This document shows positions 17,043-22,320 of a stretch of 22,320 nt of DNA, piece after piece (the stretch's first letter is position 1; every line of letters begins with the position of its first letter). The notes under the pieces were generated by a model that saw only the letters and a program-made list of their open reading frames with translations, ran no database searches and was not told where the DNA came from. This DNA comes from G020353115 sp964481765 (GTDB lineage Bacteria > Bacteroidota > Bacteroidia > Bacteroidales > VadinHA17). A program made the translations under genes and the position numbers. The stretch is from the NCBI GenBank assembly GCA_964481765.1, contig CAYZVJ010000048.1, positions 1 through 22,320 on the forward strand, in the 5' to 3' direction.

Positions 17043-17300
17043 ATGCTGCGTGTTAAATCAAGGTTAGCTGGTTAAGTGGTCAATGAATGTGTGGCGGAAA
17101 TCATGAAATTTTCTTATCCCCCCAGCGGTTATCCCAAATACCATGAGATACTTGGTGAAATCCCCATCGAGAATTTTGTTTTCGACTACAGGAAATGGGT
17201 AAAACCAATTTTCAAATATGTAAATTTAATAAAAATTCCGTTTCCGGCAGTGGAAATAAACCGGGTTGATGGTATTCGTTTCAGACCCTTATATATTTAG
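17043..17300 (+). pseudogene. Remnant of a second copy of the surface-protein gene start
   Basis: From 17028 the DNA repeats the leader of the 13421 gene: ATCCAAACC.GAACCATG at 17028-17045 matches 13406-13423 at 17 of 18 bases. The first ten codons are related too (MLRVKSRLAG against MFRINSRFIL), then a TAA at 17073-17075 stops the frame. The same frame stays open to 17300 (75 codons), but with no similarity to the first gene and no recognisable domain. It looks like a relic of a duplicated or recombined paralogue. The rest of the gap between 17009 and 17333 holds no other gene. That the downstream part was ever coding is uncertain. Confidence 0.35.
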
Positions 17301-17320
17301 CTATTTCTATGAAATATATA
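17290..17320. repeat. AT-rich inverted repeat upstream of the GH30 gene
   Basis: TATATATTT (17290-17298) and AAATATATA (17312-17320) are exact inverted arms of nine bases around a 13-base centre, 14 bases before the GH30 start codon. TATATTTA inside it is a near-match to the -7 box (17292-17299). It could be a weak leader hairpin, or simply AT-rich promoter DNA. Confidence 0.35.
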
Positions 17321-17333
17321 TAAAAAAACAACG

Positions 17334-18794
17334 ATGAAAAAAGGTATCACAATTTTAGTGGTGGCGTTATTCGCAGCAGCATGCACTACCCGTAATGAAA
17401 CTCCACCGGTAAACCAGGAATTTACAACAGAAGGCAGGGAAGTGATTGTTTATACAACAGCCGACAATACTGATCTCAGGATCTCACTTACGGGGAATAG
17501 TGTTTTTGAACCAGCCGAACAACCGCTTGAAACGGAAATTGCCGTGTTTGTAAATCCAAATAAATCATTTCAGACCCTGTTGGGAATCGGAGGAGCCATT
17601 ACGGATGCTTCGGCAAAGGTTTTTGCCAGGTTACCGGAGAATGAGCAGCAGGAATTTTTAAAGGCTTATTATGATCGTGAAGAGGGAATCGGTTATACCC
17701 TGGTGCGCACTTCCATCCATAGTTGTGACTTCAGCAGCGAAAGCTACACCTATGTTACGGATGGGGATAAGGAGTTACAAACCTTTCGCATTGACCACGA
17801 TAAACAGTATCGTATCCCCTTGATCAGAAAAGCCATTGAAGCTGCCGGGGGTAAGCTCACACTGTTTGCCAGTCCCTGGAGTCCTCCCGGGTATATGAAA
17901 GACAACAACCACATGCTCAGAGGGGGAAAATTATTGCCGGAATACTACCAGGCATGGGCACTCTACTACACGAAGTTTATAAAAGCTTATGAAAGCGAGG
18001 GTATCCCGGTGTGGGGAATAACCATTCAGAATGAACCGATGGCAACTCAGCGGTGGGAGTCGTGCATTTATACCGCTGAAGAAGAACGGGATTTCCTGAA
18101 AAATCACCTGGGCCCGACCATGGAAAAGGAAGGACTTGGAGACAGGAAGATCATTGTCTGGGATCATAACCGGGACTTAATGAGCCACAGAGCCAACACG
18201 ATCTTTGAGGATCCTGGAGCATCAAAATATGCATGGGGCATGGGATTTCACTGGTATGAGACATGGACGGGAGGCCAACCCATGTATGACAACCTGGCCA
18301 ACGTGAAAGCATCGTATCCCTCAAAAAACCTGTTGTTTACAGAGGGTTGCGTGGGGAATTTCAGCCCCGAAAGGTACCAGTACTGGCCCAATGCCGAACG
18401 GTATGGCAGGTCTATGATCAATGATTTTAATCGTGGGGCAGTGGGTTGGACCGACTGGAATATCCTGCTCGACGAAACCGGGGGGCCTAACCACGTTAGT
18501 AACTTTTGTTTTGCACCTGTACATGCAGATACCCAATCGGGAGAATTGATTTTTACCCCCTCCTACTATTATATTGGGCATTTCTCCAAATTCTTTCGGC
18601 CGGATGCTAAACGGGTAAGCACGACAAGCAGCAGAAGTCATCTGTTATGTACTTCCTTTATGAATGCAGGTGGAAAGATCGCAACGGTTGTGATGAACCA
18701 GGGCGATGATGAGATAGTATATCAACTGTTCATCGGTTCCATGGCAGTAGAAGTAACCATTCCACCCCATGCGATTCAGACATTGGTTTATTAA
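17334..18794 (+). CDS. GH30-family glycoside hydrolase lipoprotein
   Basis: A retaining glycoside hydrolase of 486 residues, of the type that includes glucosylceramidase-like enzymes and endo-beta-1,6-glucanases. Residues 1-17 are a lipoprotein signal with the lipobox ending at Cys17 (LFAAAC), so it is probably envelope-anchored. The (beta/alpha)8 core contains the expected acid/base Glu234 in ITIQNEPMA and nucleophile Glu337 in LLFTEGCVG, with QTLLGIGGAITDASA at 80-94 typical of the family. The C-terminal part (about 400-486) is the beta-sandwich that accompanies GH30 catalytic domains. The subfamily cannot be set from motifs alone; substrates range over beta-1,6-glucan, glucosylceramide and others. 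It lies 290 bases upstream of the GH5 gene on the same strand. Confidence 0.88.
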   Translation: MKKGITILVVALFAAACTTRNETPPVNQEFTTEGREVIVYTTADNTDLRISLTGNSVFEPAEQPLETEIAVFVNPNKSFQTLLGIGGAITDASAKVFARLPENEQQEFLKAYYDREEGIGYTLVRTSIHSCDFSSESYTYVTDGDKELQTFRIDHDKQYRIPLIRKAIEAAGGKLTLFASPWSPPGYMKDNNHMLRGGKLLPEYYQAWALYYTKFIKAYESEGIPVWGITIQNEPMATQRWESCIYTAEEERDFLKNHLGPTMEKEGLGDRKIIVWDHNRDLMSHRANTIFEDPGASKYAWGMGFHWYETWTGGQPMYDNLANVKASYPSKNLLFTEGCVGNFSPERYQYWPNAERYGRSMINDFNRGAVGWTDWNILLDETGGPNHVSNFCFAPVHADTQSGELIFTPSYYYIGHFSKFFRPDAKRVSTTSSRSHLLCTSFMNAGGKIATVVMNQGDDEIVYQLFIGSMAVEVTIPPHAIQTLVY

Positions 18795-18884
18795 TGCAAT
18801 GAACATCTGGCAAATGTACGGTCCATGAAAGGATTTCCCGTTATAAAACATTCCAGTTGGCCCGTTTTTTCCGGATCACTCAAT

Positions 18885-18929
18885 CCCCGGGGCTGCGCCC
18901 TGACAGTATCGTCAGGGCTTCACCCCGGG
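18885..18929. repeat. REP-like palindromic element between the GH30 and GH5 genes
   Basis: A GC-rich hairpin with an inner stem GCCCTGAC/GTCAGGGC (18897-18904, 18911-18918; loop AGTATC) and an outer stem CCCGGGG/CCCCGGG (18886-18892, 18923-18929), separated by an internal loop of four bases on each side. A further CTCCT/AGGAG pair follows to 18975. The composition differs sharply from the AT-rich surroundings. Such elements are widely dispersed in Bacteroidota and may end transcription of the GH30 gene. No other gene lies in the 289-base gap. Confidence 0.55.
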
Positions 18930-19083
18930 CTACCAGCATGTCGCTCCTGCCTGCCGGTTCACCCGCCGTTAGGAGGGCAGACACGGCCTTTGAAGCTAAA
19001 TACTTAATAATCAATTATAATCGAATAGAGTTAAAGTCAAAATTCGATAGTGCAAACCACTTTTATAAAAAACATATACTACT

Positions 19084-20349
19084 ATGGTAAGAAACCGAAT
19101 CATTCTGATCCTGCTGGCAGCTGTTGTAATATTATTAAACGGCTGCAAGGAAGCAGGTGCTCCTGCTAAAAAGGAAGAATCCGGCAAGGTGAAGGTACTA
19201 CACACGGATGGTATACAATTGATTGACCCGGAAGGCAACCCGATTGTTCTGAAAGGGACCAACCTGGGCAACTGGCTCGTTCCGGAAGGCTATATGTTTA
19301 AAATGGGACAGGTGAATTCGCCCAGAAAGATCGATGAATTGCTGCACGAATTGATCGGTCCGGACAGCCTGACAGCATTCTGGGATCGCTACCTGGAGAA
19401 TTATATCCGGCGGGAGGATATTGCATACCTGAAAAAAATCGGATGCAATCACATTCGCCTGCCGTTTCATTACAAATTGTTTACGGACGATCGCTACATG
19501 GGTAAAAGAAACGCCGGGTTTACCTTGTTTGACCGGGTAATTGAATGGTGTAAAGAAGAAAACCTATATGTTCTGCTGGACATGCATTGTGCTCCGGGCG
19601 GACAGACCGGGGATAACATCGACGACAGTTATGGCTATCCCTACCTGTTTAAGAGTGAGTCATCCCAGGATAAGCTGGTTGAGATCTGGGTGAACATCGC
19701 GAGCCGGTATAAAGACGAACCGACAATAATAGGATATGACATTATCAACGAGCCCGTTGCTCACTATTTCACTGACGAAATCGATACGTTGAACAGCATC
19801 TTGTTTCCAATCTATAAGCGGGTGGTCAAAGCAATCCGCCAGGTGGATCCCCATCATGCCATCTTTCTTAACGGATCGGTCTGGAGCACCAGTTTCGACG
19901 TGTTCAGGGAGTTGCCCGGAGAAAACATTGTTTATGAATTTCACAAATACTGGTTTGATGTAAACCAGGAAGCAATACAGACTTATCTTGATTTCAGGGA
20001 AGAGCATCAGGTTCCCGTGTATATCGGTGAAACCGGTGAAAACACGGACGAATGGGTGGCGCAATTCAGAACATTGCTGGATGAGCACGCGATAGGCTGG
20101 TGTTTCTGGCCCTATAAAAAGATGAACAATACCCGGGGTATCATGAATTTTGAGGAGCCGGAGGATTATCATCTTATCAGTGAATATGCAGCGAGTGACC
20201 GGAGCACCTATGAAAACATCCGAAAGAACCGGCCCGATATTGTCAGGGTTCAGAAAGCCCTGAACCAATTCCTGGAGAATTCGCTGTTTGAACATTGTTT
20301 CCCCAATACGGGGTATGTTGAAGCGTTGGGGTTTGAGAGTAAAAAGTGA
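19084..20349 (+). CDS. GH5-family glycoside hydrolase lipoprotein (BglC-like)
   Basis: A 421-residue retaining enzyme with a (beta/alpha)8 fold, of the cellulase/exo-beta-glucanase type (COG2730-like). It starts with a lipoprotein signal (VILLNGC, Cys21). Family marks are GTNLGNWL (58-65), HIRLPFHY (123-130), YVLLDMHCAPGGQ (162-174), the acid/base Glu223 in DIINEPVA and the nucleophile Glu316 in YIGETGEN. GTNLGNWL is also found in exo-beta-1,3-glucanases, which suggests a beta-glucan, but the substrate is not proven. It and the upstream GH30 lipoprotein may act on the same polysaccharide, as the two lie on the same strand and no other gene separates them. A perfect hairpin overlaps its stop codon. 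Confidence 0.85.
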   Translation: MVRNRIILILLAAVVILLNGCKEAGAPAKKEESGKVKVLHTDGIQLIDPEGNPIVLKGTNLGNWLVPEGYMFKMGQVNSPRKIDELLHELIGPDSLTAFWDRYLENYIRREDIAYLKKIGCNHIRLPFHYKLFTDDRYMGKRNAGFTLFDRVIEWCKEENLYVLLDMHCAPGGQTGDNIDDSYGYPYLFKSESSQDKLVEIWVNIASRYKDEPTIIGYDIINEPVAHYFTDEIDTLNSILFPIYKRVVKAIRQVDPHHAIFLNGSVWSTSFDVFRELPGENIVYEFHKYWFDVNQEAIQTYLDFREEHQVPVYIGETGENTDEWVAQFRTLLDEHAIGWCFWPYKKMNNTRGIMNFEEPEDYHLISEYAASDRSTYENIRKNRPDIVRVQKALNQFLENSLFEHCFPNTGYVEALGFESKK

Positions 20350-20377
20350 TACGATGACTTGGAGTCATCGTATCACT
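20345..20377. repeat. Perfect 15-bp hairpin across the GH5 stop codon
   Basis: AGTGATACGATGACT (20345-20359) pairs exactly with AGTCATCGTATCACT (20363-20377) around TGG. The TGA stop at 20347-20349 lies in the left arm. There is no T-run, so it is not a standard terminator; it could stabilise the 3' end. The right arm recurs at 21965-21977 (TCATCGTATCACT), where no left arm follows. Confidence 0.8.
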
Positions 20378-20473
20378 GAATTCTACCAGGAAATCCGATC
20401 TGACCGATTAAAAAAACGAAAAAAACATCCGTCAGACCCGTAATGGGTCAGACGGTAACGATATAACCATTCC
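20365..20473. repeat. Dispersed GTCAGAC repeat, copy 1
   Basis: From TCATCGTATCACT this copy continues through TCTGACCGAT, a poly-A stretch and CCGTCAGACCC/GGGTCAGACGG (20429-20439, 20445-20455) to about CATTCC. The final hairpin has one A-A mismatch in an 11-base stem. It is homologous to copy 2 at 21965-22078 in the same direction but lacks a segment of about 15-20 bases that in copy 2 carries the first hairpin arm. Confidence 0.7.
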
Positions 20474-20478
20474 TCCCC

Positions 20479-20495
20479 CCTGCCTCACAGGCAGG
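20479..20495. repeat. 7-bp palindromic hairpin
   Basis: CCTGCCT, loop CAC, AGGCAGG is a perfect hairpin in the 557-base gene-free gap. The similar CCTGCCTGCAGGCAGG lies at 20794-20809. A CCCCCT/AGGGGG hairpin follows near 20506-20519. No coding sequence was seen. Confidence 0.6.
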
Positions 20496-20584
20496 CTTTA
20501 ATTCCCCCTCCCAAGGGGGATATTATTTTTCGGCTGAACTTTTTTGGATAATCTTGAAAATCAAAAAGTCGGGGCACGAAAATT

Positions 20585-20629
20585 GTTCCTCGTCGCTCGA
20601 CTTCAGCTCGGGCGACGAGTTCCCGGAAC
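20585..20629. repeat. REP-like imperfect palindrome
   Basis: GTTCC and CTCGTCGC (20585-20596) pair with GCGACGAG (20612-20619) and GGAAC (20625-20629), with a small bulge; the apex near CTTCAGC is unpaired. It resembles the imperfect palindromes that RAYT-type (TnpA-REP) transposases use. No such transposase lies in the window. Confidence 0.5.
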
Positions 20630-20649
20630 CTCAAAGTCGTAAGTCTTTC

Positions 20650-20732
20650 AGTCCCTCCGGGACGTTCTATTTTTTCCTGCCTGTTCCAGCCACTGAAGTG
20701 GCTGTCTATTGCCTGCCAGTCCCTAACGGGAC
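20650..20732. repeat. Array of three related hairpins with varied stems
   Basis: Three units begin with CAG and each holds a hairpin: GTCCC TCC GGGAC (20651-20663), CAGCCACT GA AGTGGCTG (20687-20704) and GTCCC TAAC GGGAC (20719-20732). TTCTATT or GTCTATT follows the first two stems, with CCTGCC before the next. The stem letters differ but stay complementary, which points to selection or repeated insertion of structured units. Unit spacing is about 30-37 bases; repeats are not identical, so this is not a CRISPR array. Confidence 0.55.
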
Positions 20733-20793
20733 GGGTTAGTTCACAAGTTATTAGTTGTTAAATTAGATTTTGGAAGTTGTATGTTGAATGTTG

Positions 20794-20843
20794 CCTGCCT
20801 GCAGGCAGGGATGTTGTGCCATAGGTACCCCTATGGGGGATAG
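20794..20843. repeat. 16-bp palindrome and adjacent CCATAGG hairpin
   Basis: CCTGCCTGCAGGCAGG (20794-20809) is a perfect palindrome. Just after it, CCATAGG TACC CCTATGG (20819-20836) is a perfect hairpin that starts with TGCCATAGG, as does the element at 21918. They sit 70 to 110 bases from the 3' end of the minus-strand 273-residue gene and could limit read-through. Confidence 0.55.
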
Positions 20844-20906
20844 TGGTCTTCCAAAACTTAGAGTCTATCTAAAAGCGGCAAACACCCTAATCCTGCTAAA
20901 ATTCCA

Positions 20907-21728
20907 TCACCGCTTCCATGGTTTTGCCAGATGGCGTTTTATCTCCCTGACCTTTGGATTAAGCCGGTCCATGATCTCCTTTTGTATTTCTCCGGCCTTT
21001 TCAGCTGCACCGGGCAAAGCTGAAATACGCTCAAACTCCTTCTCCATCTCCGGTTTATACCGCTTCATGCGGTGGAGAATTTTTTCAATTTTTTTAATGT
21101 CTTCCTCCTGCGGTTCCATAAAGTCTCTGTCTGTAAGAACCTCCAGATCCCAGATATCGCTCTGCATTTGTTCCTCCAATGTCTCGATCAGATTATCCTT
21201 ATTCTCTTCCAGTTCCTCAACAGACCGGGCTGCATAAAGATCATACAGCATTTGCGGTGTATCGGGATTATTGTAATCGAAAACAAACTCTTCTTCAGCT
21301 TCTTCTTCTGCCGGTTTCATTGCTTCGGCCATGCCTTCCACCATCCCACCCATAAATGTTTCCATCATTTTACCCATCTCCTCAGTATACTGTTCCAGAT
21401 ACGGTCCCAGGCGTTTTTCCATCTCAGCTCCAAACTCGTCGCCAAATTCCTCAGTCCCGGGCAATTCATCGAGACGCTCCATCTCCGCCATGATTTTCGG
21501 ATCGAGAAGGAAACTCTCATCCTGAAATTTTGACGATTCTTCCTGTTGTTCTTCGGGCGACATGCTGAACATGTTTTCAAAAAAATCTTTCAGTGCTTTT
21601 ACCCCGGATTTAAAAATCTGCTCCATCAGATCGATAATTTCATCCTTGGCTGCTTTGAATTCATCCAGAGTTTGTATTGACTGCAGGCGGGCGACAGTCT
21701 GATCAACTAATTGGTCTCTTTCTTCCAT
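20907..21728 (-). CDS. Acidic, helical protein of unknown function, two diverged copies of one module
   Basis: A 273-residue protein with no signal peptide and almost wholly helical, very rich in Glu, Met and Lys. Residues about 17-32 (LDEFKAAKDEIIDLMEQ) match 163-179 (VEELEENKDNLIETLEEQ), and about 84-114 (ERLDELPGTEEFGDEFGAEM... RLGPYLEQ) match 233-262 (ERISALPGAAEKAGEI... RLNPKVRE). Thus the N- and C-terminal halves are likely an ancient duplication. A central segment (about 110-155) holds Met/Gly-rich runs (EEMGKMMETFMGGMVEGMAE). I do not recognise the family; the look is that of a cytosolic adaptor or chaperone-like protein, but this is only an impression. It stands alone, bracketed by repeats, with no cotranscribed neighbour. 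Confidence 0.75.
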   Translation of the reverse strand: MEERDQLVDQTVARLQSIQTLDEFKAAKDEIIDLMEQIFKSGVKALKDFFENMFSMSPEEQQEESSKFQDESFLLDPKIMAEMERLDELPGTEEFGDEFGAEMEKRLGPYLEQYTEEMGKMMETFMGGMVEGMAEAMKPAEEEAEEEFVFDYNNPDTPQMLYDLYAARSVEELEENKDNLIETLEEQMQSDIWDLEVLTDRDFMEPQEEDIKKIEKILHRMKRYKPEMEKEFERISALPGAAEKAGEIQKEIMDRLNPKVREIKRHLAKPWKR

Positions 21729-21917
21729 AATAATTTTTTTTTTAAAAGAATCTCAGGAAATGTACTTATTTTGAACGAGAATAAATGTATCCTAATAACA
21801 AATTACTAGGAATATTGCGAAAATCATGATTAGCTACCTGCTAACAGCAGTGATTAGTCTTGCAGGGTTTTATTTCGTGAAGATGATAGGGTGATTTATG
21901 TTAATTGTTAAAAGTTA

Positions 21918-21944
21918 TGCCATAGGCATCCCTAACGGGATAAG
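21918..21944. repeat. TGCCATAGG element with ATCCC/GGGAT hairpin
   Basis: TGCCATAGGCATCCCTAACG starts a unit in which ATCCC TAAC GGGAT (21928-21941) is a perfect hairpin. The head matches that at 20817 (TGCCATAGG) and the loop TAAC matches the hairpin at 20719, so it is a mosaic of the same repeat family. Confidence 0.5.
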
Positions 21945-21964
21945 TTAACAGGTTAGGGGAAAAT

Positions 21965-22078
21965 TCATCGTATCACTATTTTTCACCAGCACGGTCTGAC
22001 GGTTTAATCCGTCTGACCGATAGAAAAAAAACGAAGAATCTATCCGTCAGACCCTTTATGGGTCAGACGGTGACGGCA
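21965..22078. repeat. Dispersed GTCAGAC repeat, copy 2, with interleaved complementary arms
   Basis: It begins with TCATCGTATCACT, as copy 1 does. Four arms follow: GGTCTGACGG (21993-22002), CCGTCTGACC (22009-22018), CCGTCAGACC (22044-22053) and GGTCAGACGG (22061-22070). Adjacent arms pair with one mismatch, while arm 1 with 3 and arm 2 with 4 pair exactly. No gene occurs in 21729-22320; this repeat is one of the main features there. Confidence 0.65.
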
Positions 22079-22114
22079 TATTCCTTTTTTCTTCCAATCG
22101 GCAGGAGGTGTTAT

Positions 22115-22132
22115 AAAACCACTAAAGAGCAA
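22115..22132 (+). repeat. 18-bp direct repeat, left copy
   Basis: AAAACCACTAAAGAGCAA is exactly repeated at 22303-22320, 188 bases later and up to the window's last base. The sequences just before the two copies differ (TTAT against GCTG). Confidence 0.8.
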
Positions 22133-22154
22133 ACTCTGGTGTTTTTCCGCAGAT

Positions 22155-22183
22155 AAAAAAACCTCCCTTCGGGAGGCTTTTTT
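22155..22183. terminator. Intrinsic terminator, likely bidirectional (left half)
   Basis: Seven A, CCTCCC, loop TTC, GGGAGG, then C and six T (22178-22183). The stem with a flanking A-run and T-run could work on either strand. Confidence 0.75.
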
Positions 22184-22265
22184 GTGATGTGATCCCGGCG
22201 GATTACTCGCCCCTGACTGCAGTCAGGGACTCGTGATCACCGGGGGGTGGGCTAACACATCAACA

Positions 22266-22294
22266 AAAAGCACCGCAAAGCGGTGAATTTTTTT
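22266..22294. terminator. Intrinsic terminator, likely bidirectional (right half)
   Basis: CACCGC (22271-22276), loop AAA, GCGGTG (22280-22285), then AA and seven T (22288-22294). Five A precede the stem, so termination on the minus strand is also possible. Confidence 0.7.
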
Positions 22295-22302
22295 ATCTGC
22301 TG

Positions 22303-22320
22303 AAAACCACTAAAGAGCAA
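22303..22320 (+). repeat. 18-bp direct repeat, right copy at the window edge
   Basis: Exact second copy of AAAACCACTAAAGAGCAA. Because it stops at the last base, it could be the start of a further tandem unit of about 188 bases. Confidence 0.8.

Larger units (their letters stand above)
22139..22310. repeat. Large imperfect inverted repeat with a terminator in each half
   Basis: The outer arms (22139-22161 and 22288-22310) match over about 20 of 23 bases in opposite orientation; the inner 13 (GCAGATAAAAAAA) are exact. Each half then carries a hairpin between A- and T-runs and a GATGTG segment (22184-22191; rc at 22256-22264). At the centre is the perfect 18-bp palindrome CCCTGACTGCAGTCAGGG (22211-22228). 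The two halves appear homologous through most of their length. Confidence 0.6.

Noticed and set aside
17076..17300. Independent 74-residue gene starting with GTG
   Set aside because: No promoter, no recognisable domain, and it continues the frame of the broken leader copy; listed only as part of a remnant.
19660..20295. 211-residue minus-strand open frame
   Set aside because: Antisense shadow of the GH5 gene, whose catalytic motifs are intact.
17334..20349. Complete polysaccharide utilisation locus
   Set aside because: No SusC, SusD or sensor/regulator genes are present in the window; only two hydrolases can be supported.
20650..20732. CRISPR-like repeat array
   Set aside because: The units are not identical, their spacing varies (about 30-37 bases), the spacers are similar to each other, and no cas gene is present.
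20554..20739. 61-residue open frame in the repeat gap
   Set aside because: It consists of palindromic repeat DNA and has no start context or protein-like composition.
20788..21237. 149-residue open frame on the plus strand
   Set aside because: It is antisense to the 273-residue gene and has the Ser/Phe/Cys-rich composition of a shadow frame.
22250..22320. Integron attC site near GCTAAC
   Set aside because: GGCTAAC does not fit the RYYYAAC core and no GTTRRRY partner was found; no integrase or cassette-like genes are nearby.
18885..22320. Insertion sequence or transposon carrying the repeats
   Set aside because: No transposase or integrase gene and no target-site duplication that could be tied to a unit; only the repeats themselves are supported.

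Overview
The window looks like a chromosomal segment from a member of the Bacteroidota, probably Bacteroidales/Marinilabiliales-like, though the lineage is inferred. The evidence is a type IX secretion (T9SS) C-terminal sorting domain, upstream regions matching the Bacteroidota promoter (TTTG, about 20 bp, TAnnTTTG), few purine-rich Shine-Dalgarno sequences, an exbB/exbD/exbD cluster with an extra membrane protein, and GH30/GH5 lipoproteins. No plasmid, phage or transposase gene was seen.

Bases 1-8160 are mostly housekeeping. A TRAM-like tail of a radical-SAM methylthiotransferase enters from the left edge. A secreted/outer-membrane protein and aspS follow on the minus strand. aspS is divergent from tadA, so two tRNA-related genes share one promoter region. 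Next come a secreted protein of unknown function, a two-helix membrane protein, gdhA, dprA and a TatD nuclease on the plus strand. A tRNA-Ser(GGA) lies at 8362-8451.

Bases 8640-11075 hold a proton-channel cluster, exbB, a four-helix membrane protein and two exbD genes, closed by a good intrinsic terminator. It probably energises outer-membrane transport through TonB. A lone secreted HExxH protein follows, convergent with a minus-strand pair (membrane protein plus winged-helix regulator). The promoter of that pair overlaps a perfect 15-bp palindrome, a likely operator.

Bases 13370-20350 are the accessory, surface-oriented part. They hold a 1195-residue T9SS cargo protein (FN3-like modules, propeller-like repeats, plant-type LRRs, Ig-like and lectin-like regions), a degenerate second copy of its leader, and two glycoside hydrolase lipoproteins (GH30 and GH5). 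The hydrolases may act together on a beta-glucan-type substrate, but no SusC/SusD pair is present.

Bases 20345-22320 are unusually rich in palindromic and dispersed repeats around one gene, an acidic 273-residue protein of unknown function built from two diverged copies of one module. A repeat of about 110 bp with hairpins that can pair in alternative ways occurs on both sides of this gene. The window ends in a large imperfect inverted repeat whose halves each carry an intrinsic terminator, next to an exact 18-bp direct repeat that runs to the last base. This repeat region is the least explained part of the window.
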